A stretch of 64,000 nucleotides of DNA from Agelas oroides (lineage: Eukaryota; Porifera; Demospongiae; Agelasida; Agelasidae): positions 5,202,902-5,266,901 of the forward strand of contig OX422199.1 of the NCBI GenBank assembly GCA_949130485.1, in the 5' to 3' direction. The notes below the pieces were generated by a model that was given only the letters and a program-made list of their open reading frames with translations, was not told where the DNA came from and did not search any database. The position numbers and the translations under genes were made by a program. Of the stretch, positions 46,865 to 57,700 are shown in pieces. Positions within the stretch are counted from its first letter, which is position 1; every line of letters begins with the position of its first letter.

Positions 46865-46920
46865 GCCCTGACAACACCCTAAATTAACCATAACCCAACC
46901 CTAATAAACCCTAACCCAAC
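46865..46920 (-). repeat. Degenerate TTAGGG-like stretch
   Basis: Irregular CCCTAA words (CACCCTAAATTAACC, ACCCTAATAAACCCTAACCC). Interstitial, not a telomere. Confidence 0.6.
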
Positions 46921-47311
46921 CAATCAGATTAGAGCTTTGAAACGCACTCCGGTACTGTAGACTGCGCGCGCAGAGCACCATGGAACTGGATCCAGACATG
47001 TAGCACATTAGTCTTGCAAGCCACACCTCTCTGCGAAGGGTAAATAGCTCCTCAAGTCGAGTTTGAGTTGCTGGAGGGCATGCAGCAACAAAACACCAGT
47101 TGAACAAAACATCAGGTAGTCTGTATTGTATTCAAAGAGATTGTGCAACTTAATTTTATAGCAAGAAAATTATGTAGCTAATACTGGACTTGTGTAAAAC
47201 CCCCAACAGGTTCAGTCAGTATTTTAATAAATACTGTGATCATGCTCGTCCCTAGCTTGTGAGCTAACCTGTTACCTACTAAGACTAAGACTTTCCTACT
47301 AAGACTAAGAC

Positions 47312-47596
47312 CAAGGGGTAGTCACATGCCGTGTGTTCAAGCATTTGCGACTGGGATCAAGGTTTTTGATCGGCAAAAAGTGTGCTTAATTGCTTGATCG
47401 TTCCCTTCTGAGGGTCTTGAGCACTTGATTTTCAAAGGGTCAAAGGTCAAATTGCAGCTGTATGTTCTTGATCCATTGATTTTAGCAGTTCAGAGGTCAC
47501 CTTGATCAGCCTCCAAAAAGGGCTTTGATCGTTTGATTCAATTTTGATCCCGGTCGCAAATGCTTCTACATGGGACATATAAGTGACTACCCCTTG
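47312..47596. mobile_element. Foldback MITE, copy 2, opposite orientation to the 5.6-kb copy
   Basis: CAAGGGGTAGTCAC and GTGACTACCCCTTG ends, with a 6-bp duplication TAAGAC at 47,306-47,311 and 47,597-47,602. The shared interior includes GACCGGGATCAAAATTGA read on the minus strand. Confidence 0.85.
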
Positions 47597-47840
47597 TAAG
47601 ACTAAGGTCCCAGTTAGACAAGATTCCTCATGTTTTGTGGGTTGCTATGACAAAGTGTAGCCTCCTTCCCAGACTCTCAGTGTATCCTCACTTGATTTAT
47701 TGCAAGCTTATTATTGGAGCCCGGAAATGATGTAGTCATGTACCCATCGTTGGTTGCTTGCTGTTTCCAGAGCAGAAACTGCAAGCAGCATATTAAAGTT
47801 GGATAGAAATCAGGATAAGTGTCTTAGCATCAGGCTTATG

Positions 47841-48074
47841 TAGCCTCATTCCCAGGCCTTCCCCATTTTTACCTCCCATTTGCGTTCACAATAACACATG
47901 GTAGCGGAAGACCAGTGTTTTTACCTTCCATTTGTGTTCACAATAATACACAGGAACGGAAGACCAGCTGGTCTTCCGCTCCCATGTATTATTGTGAATG
48001 CTGGTCTTCCGCTACCGTGTATTATTGTGAACGCAAACGGAAGGTAAAAACGGGGGAGGCTGGGAATGAGGCTA
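47841..48074. mobile_element. TAGCCTC-ended foldback MITE, 234 bp
   Basis: TAGCCTCATTCCCAGGC and GCTGGGAATGAGGCTA ends are flanked by a perfect 9-bp duplication AGGCTTATG. The interior folds on itself and repeats GTTCACAATAATACAC and CGGAAGACCAG blocks in both orientations. Confidence 0.9.
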
Positions 48075-48083
48075 AGGCTTATG

Positions 48084-49356
48084 CTAGTTTAAACATCTGT
48101 GGAGCAATTTGACACACACTGTACCCCAAACGAGAACATTGTCATGGAAACTGGGGCCAGAGAGGCTTTTGTGATAGGGAGGAGCAAGGTAAAATTAAAG
48201 AAGATGCTAAACGTTCTTCCAGTTTGACTGTAAGCAAACGTGCAAGAGTGCCTCAGATGGAGATTGAGGACACAGTTTGGATGCAGAGACCAGGAACAGC
48301 GTAACACATTTGGGTGTAGTCTCGTGCCCAAACCTTCACGTATGTGTATAAAAGAGGGTCTGGTTTTCTGAGTGACATTTTTGTCACTTGGGACGGAGCC
48401 ACTCTCTAATTTGAGAGCTCCAATCAGATTGCAGAAGGCATAATTATGTTAGCATGGCATAAGCAACAGATTGAAGTGTAGAGAATGTGTCTAGTACCCT
48501 GTTACCACTGGCCCAATAAATTTTATGGCCTTCTTGATCTTTTGTGAACCATGACGCCCAAGCACTAAACTGTCGGCATTTTGAGATCAAGATTTTAAAA
48601 TGCAATTATGACATTCTTTGTGTAGTAAGCACCATTCCATTTGACAAGAAATGTCACTCAGAACATGAGACATTTGTGAGAGTATGGCAATGAGACTACT
48701 TTGGGAGTACACTTCAACAGATTGCACTGTGCATGATTCAGTTTGCAAGAGCAGTTTTCTCTGAAAATAGTCTATGTACGCTAGAGTTCAGTATTCTTGT
48801 TAAAATGTTGCACAACATCTTTGGACACAATACAGACTCTGTGATTTTTTCTGGTGTTTTGTTTTGCTGCATGCCTTCCAGCAACTGTTTTGCATGACTT
48901 GCTGAGGGACAAGTTTTTAGTATCTTGAATAATGCAGTCAAGTGAAACCGTACCCCAAGATGCTCACACAAAATTTGTTCTTGTACTCAGAGTGTAGTAG
49001 GTCATCACATGCAAACTAGAACTTACTATTAAAAAAATCTGCACATGGCTCATGATCACTAGTATAGACTGGTGAAGCTGGACCTGAGCGTGAAAGACTA
49101 GACTAGTAAGTCACACAGCATGTTAGCTAGCTGTTGCACTGACTCACTCACAAGCTACAAAAAAGGCATGAGAAAAGTAGTGAAGCTCTTCAGGTCCAGA
49201 AATTATGCTGAATTTAGTTCACAGAGTTACTGTAAGTATAAAACAACGACCCGTAAAACTATAGCAAGTTTACCTCACAAGGGACATTAACATGTCTGGA
49301 TCCAGTTCTATCTTCGATCCACGCGCCCAATACGCAAGGAATAGACATTACAAATT
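48084..49356. other. No convincing gene
   Basis: Frames of 65-80 codons without motifs. The region is AT-rich with no clear repeat. Confidence 0.5.
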
Positions 49357-49437
49357 GTGATGTCACCACATGGAGTTGTTTATGGTGGCCCAGTAGTGCA
49401 CTCCGACGTCGCGTCCGCAGCAGGACCGCCCGTGTTC

Positions 49438-49620
49438 CGCATTATGTCCGCAATGTTACCGCAGTCTTTCCGCACTATTTCCGCAGCATCTCCGCAGTGT
49501 TACCACCTTGAAGCTTAGTCCCCGCACTGTTTCCGCGGTCTTTCCGCAGTCTTTCCGTACCGTTCCCGCAGCCTTTCCGCACCGTTCCCGCAGCCTTTCC
49601 GCATTGTTTCCGCAGTTCTC
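49438..49620 (+). repeat. Left subterminal repeats of the KDZ-like element
   Basis: Irregular 12-24-bp repeats of CCGCAGTCTTTCCGCA and GTTCCCGCAGCC types. Subterminal arrays like this often serve as transposase binding sites; that role is inferred. Confidence 0.8.
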
Positions 49621-49660
49621 GGATCTTTTTGAATTTCTGCAAGTGCTTGCCAGTGTCACC

Positions 49661-49698
49661 ATAGATAACAGAGCGGGGTTTCCCGCTCTATTATCTAT
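49661..49698. repeat. Short hairpin
   Basis: ATAGATAACAGAGCGGG pairs with CCCGCTCTATTATCTAT across a 3-4-base loop, with one bulged position. Confidence 0.8.
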
Positions 49699-50204
49699 GC
49701 ATGGTGTCAGTATCTGGCAAAGAACGAAGAGAATAGCTTTAATAGCCAAAAAGAGTTTGATGGCGAGAGCTGTGATGATGAGGAGTTGTAATTGTGGTGC
49801 TGCAACTTGAGATCGCATGCTAATATACGGTTGTTGACAGATTACTTCTATATTCATGGGAGGCACGGTCGTATCAGCTGAGGATATTCATTGGAGTGTT
49901 TACAGAGTTCATAGCATTAGAAAAGGTATACAATTAAGTTGTGTGCATGGTCTTATGTGCCAACTGCATGCAACAGTCATGAGGATGATATACCTACCGT
50001 ATATGGCCCACCAAGGCATAATCATATGTGGCTTGAAATAGGGATCATGTAACTTTAGTCTACAACCAGTTTTAGTGGTTTTAGAGGTTTTATGTTTCGG
50101 TTGTATATGAGTTGTGTCCATGCTGGCACAGGTGATCTACTCTTATGCTAGTTGTTTGTGATCTGTGCATTTCTGTGCATTTCTGAAGTTGTTTGTGTTG
50201 TTGA

Positions 50205-50632
50205 AGTTGGTGATCTGTGTTGCTAAAGTTTTAGTTGTTTGTGTTAAAGTTGGTGATCTGTGTTACTAAAGTTTTAGTTGTTTGTGTTAAAGTTGGTGAT
50301 CTGTGTTACTAAAGTTTTAGTTGTTTGTGTTAAAGTTGGTGATCTGTGTTACTAAAGTTTTAGTTGTTTGTGTTAAAGTTGGTGATCTGTGTTACTAAAG
50401 TTTTAGTTGTTTGTGTTAAAGTTGGTGATCTGTGTTACTAAAGTTTTAGTTGTTTGTGTTAAAGTTGGTGATCTGTGTTACTAAAGTTTTAGTTGTTTGT
50501 GTTAAAGTTGGTGATCTGTGTTACTAAAGTTTTAGTTGTTTGTGTTAATGTTGGTGATCTGTGTTACTAAAGTTTTAGTTGTTTGTGTTAAAGTTGGTGA
50601 TCTGTGTTACTAAAGTTTTAGTTGTTTGTGAT
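50205..50632 (+). repeat. 43-bp minisatellite, about nine copies
   Basis: The repeat runs TTACTAAAGTTTTAGTTG, TTTGTGTTAAAG, TTGGTGATCTGTG. The central copies are almost identical and the first and last are degenerate. It lies downstream of the transposase gene within the element. Confidence 0.95.
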
Positions 50633-50659
50633 CTGTGCATTTCTGAAGTTGTTTGTGTT

Positions 50660-51040
50660 GTTAAAGTTTTGTTGCAGTTGTCTGTGGGTTGTGGAGTTTT
50701 TTGAGGCTGTCTGTGGGTTGTGGAGGTTTTTGAGGTTATAGGTGTTTCGAGGTTGTCTGTGGGTTGTGGAGGTTTTTGAGGTTGTATAGGTTTAGGTTGT
50801 CTGTGGGTTGTAGAGGTTTTTGAGGTTTTTTGAGGTTGTCTGTGGGTTGTGGAGGTTTTAGGGGTTGTATAGGTTTTTCGAGGTTGTCTGTGGGTTGTGG
50901 AGGTTTTTGAGGTTTTTTGAGGTTGTCTGTGGGTTGCGGAGGTTTTTGAGGTTTTTTGAGTTTGTCTGTGGCTTGTGGAGGTTTTTGAGGTTGTATAGGT
51001 TTTTCGAGGTTGTCTGTGGGTTGTGGAGGTTTTCACTCTA
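50660..51040 (+). repeat. GAGGTTTTTGAGGTT minisatellite, left block
   Basis: Irregular units of GGTTGTCTGTGGGTTGTGG plus AGGTTTTTGAGG, 33-50 bp each. The minus-strand translation is a low-complexity KTSTTHRQP-type repeat, most likely not a protein. The G/T-rich strand is opposite to that of the block at 53.24 kb. Confidence 0.9.
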
Positions 51041-51212
51041 AAAGTTGTGGTTGTAGGGAATACAAGTTGACTGGGCTAGGGTTAAACTGGTCATGATCTG
51101 TAACCTTCATACTGACCAATCATATTGAACTGTTTAATGAAAACATGCTCTAAGTGATGATAAACTAAATACACATGTACAATATAATATACATTACATT
51201 TGCTGTGCTGAA

Positions 51213-52858
51213 CTAATTTTTAGACTTGGGTTGCAATGGTCTCCGATTGTTCATATAACAGTATTCTACGTATGAGTTTCTTCGCTTCACCATCCTGTGG
51301 ATGTAGAAATGATGATGCTTTTTTTTGCATTGCACAAACAACTTTCTTAAACCTGGACAGCCACACGAACGTTTGTTTGCAGCTCATTGTGTTATATGTA
51401 GGGTGTTCCTCTTTGATGCTCTCAGGGTTGTACACTTGTTTGCACTGAGAATCTTTATGGTTTCGAATGTGGAGGGTGTCAATGATTTTTTGGATGTCCT
51501 GCCATATATACTTAAGATCACCTGCATGGGTAGAGAAGTAGTGTGCACATTATGCAATTGTGCCCAATATCTCCTGGGGAATACGGACATGCAATGTGTA
51601 ACAACAAAAAGGATTTTATATGCATACCCGGCAGAGGAAGTGGTTGTTTTGCCACTTTCAGGTTGTCCAAATGACACATATTGTCATAAGACAAAATAAT
51701 CTTTTGCCAGTCTGTCCTGGATTGATTTCCAAATGCGGCTGTCAACCATGTTAGGACCAACAAGAATACCTGGGCAGGACCTTCTGATCTATGTTAACAA
51801 GAAAGAAATTGAAGATGCAGTATAAACGTTATATTAATGAGATACATGATTCATACCTATACCAAATGACATGTACTTACTGATATAGAGGCTGCCATGT
51901 TTGTATTATCCCACCACCACTCACGCAGACCCAGATACCCCTGCTCCACTTTTGGAGAGATCTCTTTCCACCGGTGTCTTTGTTGCAACCTGTCTGGGTC
52001 TGTGTGTCTTCTTCGGTGACATCTATTGTTCTTGATAGCTGCTTTTGCTTACGCAGAAAAACTCCAGTTCCTATGAAAAGATGAATATTAATATCATAAT
52101 TGTCAGATCTGTTTTAACAACTGCTGACTACTGACCTTGACATTCAGCAGCACTAGCTCTGGAGCTGTCATCGTGGAAAGCTGCTGTCACCTTTCCAATT
52201 TTGGTGAGGTCATTTTCAGAAGCTTCATCATGTGTACCTACATGAGGGACATAATTACTATATATGTATGCTACAAAAGACTGTGTGTGCATGCATCCCA
52301 TATACACACTTTTGTGGCTGATTCCACAGAATTGTAGAAATTCACGCAGCCCAGTTGGGATACCCTCCTTCTCCACTACAGCGCAGTGATGCAGGCAGAA
52401 AGCTTTTCCAGGGAGTGGTCCATTGGAGCAGGAGGAAACATAATTTAGCTTCCCGTCAAATCCACAGACCTCCTTTGGAGCCTGGTACATGCAGATGGGG
52501 TAGTTCAGTTTCCAGTTTCCATCAATTGAAAAGAGTGTTCCACATCTTGTATATAGGCAAATTCACAAAATTAATGTATATTCTATGGTAGAGGATAATG
52601 TCGCGTGCAAACCTCTCTTCTTGCACAATTCAGTGCAATGTTTGTGGGCATAGACAGTGGTAGCTCGCTCTCTGTCCACTTCTTCCATCAGCTTTTCTCT
52701 GTCCTCCTGTTTAGCAAATCTATAGTCTTCCCAACCTCGTTCTCGAAGTTCCATTTCAACTTCACTGTTCCAGAATGCCTGGGCAACTGTCTTCCTGTGG
52801 ATTTCCGACCTGTTGGAGCATTCTGAAAGTGTGTCTTGTTCAGTTTTGTCATCCTCAT
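51213..52858 (-). CDS. KDZ-like transposase gene, multi-exon, N-terminus uncertain
   Basis: Inferred exons, 5' to 3': 52,858-52,613; 52,545-52,310; 52,237-52,136; 52,070-51,881; 51,788-51,628; 51,521-51,213. All introns are short and GT-AG. Phases agree except at the first junction, where 1-2 bases do not fit. Key parts: a Cys/His-rich segment (CGTLFSIDGNWKLNYPIC, then CSNGPLPGKAFCLHH) resembling the cysteine clusters of KDZ proteins; the core IILSYDNMCHLDNL, whose Asp matches the KDZ catalytic YD-x-x-C strand; DTLHIRNH; and the C-terminal CKQTFVWLSRFKK. A run of eight A (51,319-51,326, minus strand) breaks the frame; the shifted frame continues KHHHFYIHRMVKRRNSY to a stop at 51,213. An extra 5' exon at 52,900-53,087 is possible. 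The product would be a nuclear transposase for the surrounding TIR element. Confidence 0.7.
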
Positions 52859-53239
52859 CTGGATCGGTGATATTTCAGGAAATGTAAAAGCTATGAAATT
52901 AATTTGCTAACCCTAACCCAAGTCCACAACCGTTGGTGTCCCTTAACCCATCTTCTAGGGCACTCATTAAGCCCATCGAGGTGGACATTGCAGGATCCAG
53001 CACTTCAGGGGAAAGAATGTGCAATGGGTTCTTTGTGAACAATGCAATTCGTGGTTGCATGTATACTGTGAGCACGTTACCAAGCAAGAACTTAAGTTAA
53101 TTTGCAAATACATTTGTCACAGCTGTAAATGCTAGTTTATTTCTGTATTTTCTTTCTGGAACATGCATATTTGTCTGCACTCTTTATAAATACTACATTA
53201 AAATTGTTCCATATTTTAAATCCATCCAACCTGCATGCC

Positions 53240-53455
53240 CACAACCCCTCTACAACCTCAGAAACCTCCTAAAACCTCTAAAATATCTACAACCTCTAAA
53301 ACCTCTGAAACCTCTACAACCTCTAAAACCTCTAAAACCTCAGAAACCTCTAAAACCTCAGAAACCTCTAAAACCTCTAAAACCTCAGAAACCTCAGAAA
53401 CCTCTGCGACCCATTCACAACCTCTCTACAACCTCAGAAACCTAAAACCACAGAA
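53240..53455 (+). repeat. ACCTCTAAAACCTC minisatellite, right block
   Basis: Units of 12-15 bp (ACCTCTAAA, ACCTCAGAA). It is the inverse-strand counterpart of the GAGGTTTT block at 50.7 kb. The two flank the transposase gene as inverted arms. Confidence 0.9.
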
Positions 53456-54202
53456 TTCTGACTGCATAGAACCTTTTACCGACAAGCAAATACAAAGGGG
53501 TAGCTCGTCACTGTGCACGTACATTTCATAGCTACTTACCCCAAAACCCAGAAAACCACAAAACTGGTTGTTTAAAACATTAATTCGATCCCTATAATAA
53601 GCCAGGTATAGGCATAATATGGTATACATGACACAAGGTATTAACTAACTAGCAACACCATAGCCGAATACATCACTCTTTGGTCGCTCAGAGTGTCGGC
53701 CACAGTCTTCTCACTCAAATGAACCTGCCTAAACAAGAGAAACCCTCTGCATGCTGTGTAGCTACAGGCCCGGCGGAAGCAAAATTTCATTGGTCCGGCT
53801 TACTGGCACTTGTACGCGAGTGCGTGCGTTAGCACGTAGAATGTAACCTAGGGGGGTCTGGGGGCATGTTCCCCCAGGGGAAATTTTTCAAATTTTGATT
53901 CTCTGAGATGGCTTCTGAGGCCATTTTTGGCGACGAACGCTGCAGCCAGGACCGAACTATGCTATTCGCGCAGCCGCGGCAAGCGACGAACGCTACAGCT
54001 ATAGGGCCGAACTATGCTACATTAGTCTGGCATCGCCGACACTTAGCTTGCAGGCGACAAGCACGCATATTTCCAGCCTGCACGAACATGTGGCCGCTCG
54101 AAAAATCTTGAAAAGTCTCAAAAATTGGTACGGCCATGGCCTGAGCAACCGGACCGGCTCCGCCGGCCCTGAGCTATACTGCAGTTCCTGACTAAAAGAA
54201 GA
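53456..54202. other. Element interior without gene; dispersed fragment at 53,850-53,930
   Basis: GGGGGGTCTGGGGGCAT through TTCTGAGGCCATTTT is the same dispersed repeat as at 4566-4640. It is followed by a duplicated GCGACGAACGCT...GCCGAACTATGCTA segment at about 53,930-54,020. Confidence 0.6.
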
Positions 54203-54430
54203 CTGCGGAAGTACTGCGGCAACAGAGCGGAGACACCGCGGGAACAATGCGGAAAGACTGCGGAGATGCTGCGGAAACGGTGCGGAAAGACTACGGAGTA
54301 GTAACAATGCGGAAATACCGCGGGAACAATGCGGAAAGATTGCGGAGATGCTGCGGAAACGGTGCGGAAAGACTACGGGAGTAGTGCGGACATAGTGCGG
54401 ACAAAATGCGGAACAACTGCGTTTCCGCTA
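54203..54430 (-). repeat. Right subterminal repeats of the KDZ-like element
   Basis: TGCGGAAAGACTGCGGAGA-type words, the inverse of those near the left TIR. A 60-70-bp segment with GCGGGAACAATGCGGAAAGA is duplicated around 54,240 and 54,310. Confidence 0.85.
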
Positions 54431-54741
54431 CGGATGCGACGTCGGAGTGCACAACTTGGCCACCATAGAACTTAGTGAACCCCGTCTGTTGAGTGACAAG
54501 TGTATAGAAGCTAGTGGAGTTGAACTGTTGATGACCCAATACTGATTTGTTTTAGTGGGTATTCTCTTTCGACTGGCCTCTTGCAGGCTGCTCGCTTGAC
54601 TGGAGACTGAAACAACCATGAGCTTCAATACTTCACTGGGTATGTTTTGACTCATGGAGTCGTGCTAGTGTGTGTATGTGCACATAGCCTATAGTATAAT
54701 AGTGCAAGTGAAATTGTATTTCATTACCTTGGGATTTTAAG

Positions 54742-57700
54742 TGTTGGATGGATCCCTCCCTAATGAATGTCAGTGGCCATTCCAAGTATCTGGTGTTCCG
54801 ATTCACACTTGGTCCACATGGGTCAGAAATGCACTACAAACGGTTCAGTGACCAACCATGGCTACCTGCAAACACTGGACTACACCTCATTTCTGTGAGT
54901 TGTATGAGGAGTTGTATATGAAGAGACTTGTATGTCATGTGACCTATAGTGTCAGCTAATAGTTACCATTCCACACTTACATGTGAATGTTTGTACAGTG
55001 GAACCTCATTATAATGGTCGCCTTGGGACCAAATCTAGCTGGCTGTTATATCGAGGTGGCCTTTTTACTGAGTGGCATTCAAAATCATCATAATTAGCAT
55101 AGTATAATGAAGAGTAAGTACAAAAACTGTCATATATATATAGTCCCGCATATATTATTATTCCGTTGCATATTTCGAGCGCATCACTGAGTTTGACGCG
55201 TTAGCGCTGAACTTCCGCTAAGGGTGGGACTAATACGTGTGCTATGTATGAGTCGCGCCACTAGCAGAGCGCTACAGCGCGTCAAACTCGGTGATGCGCT
55301 CGAAATATGCAACAGAATAACATATTGAAATCATATCCGGGACTGCCACAGTCCTGGCACTGAATGCACAAATGCTCAAGAGCTGAAAGAGCTGAGGCTG
55401 ACACGCACGTGTACGAGTACGAGTAACAGTGCCGCATAGGTGCGCGATCGCCTAGCTAGCTACGTAGCTAGCTAGGCGATTGCTAGCGCTCGATTTTGTG
55501 AACTGGCAGCAGCGTCAATCGCGGGGTTGGCCTTGGAGTGGAAATTCCGTGCAAGTACGAGTTCTACGGAGTACAGACCACATGTTGCACTGACCGTTAT
55601 TAACGAGTTGCATTTATTATGCTTCAATGCCGTTAGTAGGGACCGCGTAGTAGTGGCCGTTATCCATAAAGTCACAAAAAAGTTTGCCAAACGCAAACAA
55701 GCACATGTAGGGATGAAATCCTCAAAAACCAACCAAACAAGACGGGAACGACACCACAATACTTTTACACCATCCCTACATCTTGTGCCATTTTGCCAAA
55801 ACTGTGTGTTTGTATTTGTTTTTTAGTTGTGTGTAGAAGAGGGTTGTCTTGTAGATGGAAGGGTGTGGCGTGGGTGTGTCGTGCATAGTGAGTATGTTGT
55901 GTTGTTGGTGGTTGCTACTGAGTGTAGCAGGTATGGTCCAAGTTGTGTGTAGAAGGTGTGGAGTGAGTGAGGAGTGGTGAGTGTGTGTGTTATGTTGGAA
56001 TGTGCATTATGTTGTTAAGTTTTATGCCTGTTTAGCATGATAGATATGGGTTGTCTTGTATACAGGTGGCTGTGAAGTGAGTAGTGGTAATTTTGTAATG
56101 CTTTGTGAAGGATGGGTTATTTTGTGAGATAGTTGAATGGAGTGAAGTACTATGTTTGTTTGTGGTTGGTGTGGGCTAATAAGTACAAATGTAGAGGGTT
56201 TTGTGTTGTGTACAGGTGGCAAAATGGCACAAGATGTAGGGATGGTGTAAAAGTATTGTGGTGTCGTTCCCGTCTTGTTTGGACGCTTGCCTTTTGCTTT
56301 CTTTGTTTCGCAGATAGTTCTGCTTATCCCGAAGAAGAAGAAGAAGAAGAAGAAGAAGAAGAAGAAGAAGAAGAAGAAGAAGAAGAAGAAGAAGAAGAAG
56401 GCGTATTAGCAAATATTTTGGGACCGTCCTAGCCTCGTTCCCAGGCTCGTGCGTGCCTGGGAACGAAGCTATGACCGCTGACCGCTTTACTAAGTGACAG
56501 TAAGGTGAGGTTTCACTGTAGCTGCTATGTCTATTTGTGTATCTAGGCATGAGCTCAGGCAAGACCCTTCTCCCAGTTACCTAAGTCCAGTACTGGCAAA
56601 GTATCTACCTGTATCTATTAGTTGTGTCAAGTAGTCATATGGAGACTGTTAATTCATGTATGCTATCGTGTGAGAAATAGCACACTGTCCCTGCAGTCTG
56701 AGTTGAGAAAGCTAGCATGAAATGTTCACCAAGCTCAGGTGCTGAGCAGTATCAGCGACAAGTCACTGTACGGTAGTTTACTCCATTGAAAGCCAGATTA
56801 GCTGCTTGTGTTGCTTTGTGGTTGTTGCGTTATTATACAAGGACTTGGTTGACTGTGGAATGAATTCTTGATTTTCTGAATTACTATACTGTAGGGTTGC
56901 CCGATGTAGTTGATGTTCCCACTGCAGTTGAACCCAATTTGGACAAAATGGACCTTGACCGACTCCTTCATGACATCCCTAAATATAAGCTGTGGCTTTC
57001 TGCAGTTGCATGGGAGGCCTGGGAGGAATTTTGTGCTACAACTGAGAAGCTTAGCATATCTTGCTTGAATCCATGGGCATTACCGAAGCTAGTGTCTGAT
57101 GCCATTGCTGCTACTGAAGTGAGGAAGGGGCGTTCGAGTCCTTCTGTCAGCAATGACACTCGTCAAATCCTGGAAAAAGAAAGTACTGCACCTACTAAGG
57201 TATTATATCTTTGTGTGTATCAATCCCAGAGTGCATACCCTTAATAACATATATTGTGCAACCACACTGAATGCAGTCAATCTGCAGTTTGGTTAACATG
57301 ACCATTGAATAGCAATTGAAGGAAGTGTTGAAGTTCATTAGGTGCTGCATAGCTGCTCACAAGTACTGCATATAAGAGAATTGCTCAGGGAAACACTACA
57401 TAACAGAATAGTCGATGGAACCCACACTGGTGTTTAAACTGTGAAAAATAGAAAAGTAACCAATAGATGATCATGTTTAGGGATAATGGATATTATATAG
57501 GCTTGAAGTGTACTGTTGTACCAAGCTTGTGTGCTTGCCATGTGTAACTTACTGCTTCGTGTAACTTCCTTCAGCATACTCATTGACCTTTGTTCTCTTT
57601 CTTCAAGATTGTAGTGAAACTAAATGCTGAACAAAAGAAGAGAGAAAAGTTACTACGAAGTGAGAAAGGAGACACTGTAACATTACAATGTGGAATGCTT

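Larger units (their letters stand above)
49381..54467 (-). mobile_element. KDZ-like DNA transposon, 5.1 kb, with TIRs
   Basis: TIRs: TATGGTGGCCCAGTAGTGCA at the left, and TATGGTGGCCAAGTTGTGCA read inward from the right, both followed by CTCCGACGTCGC. Inside each TIR are many TTTCCGCA-type words (49,438-49,620 and 54,203-54,430, inverted). The minus-strand gene at 51.2-52.9 kb has KDZ transposase motifs. No clean target duplication is visible, but the flanks reconstitute a repeat found uninterrupted at 46.73 kb. Confidence 0.8.

Noticed and set aside
49508..49810. A 100-codon plus-strand frame in the KDZ element's left end
   Set aside because: It translates the subterminal TTTCCGCA repeats and a hairpin; low complexity explains the open frame.
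50205..50632. CRISPR-like array of regularly spaced 43-bp repeats
   Set aside because: The repeats are contiguous with no unique spacers and lie inside a eukaryotic transposon; it is a minisatellite.
50575..51036. A 153-residue Thr/Lys/Gln-rich repeat protein on the minus strand
   Set aside because: It is the translation of the GAGGTTTT minisatellite. Its sequence follows the DNA repeat with no other coding signal.
56133..56432. Acidic Glu-run protein across the (GAA)n tract
   Set aside because: The frame is carried by a microsatellite and a MITE end inside an intron.
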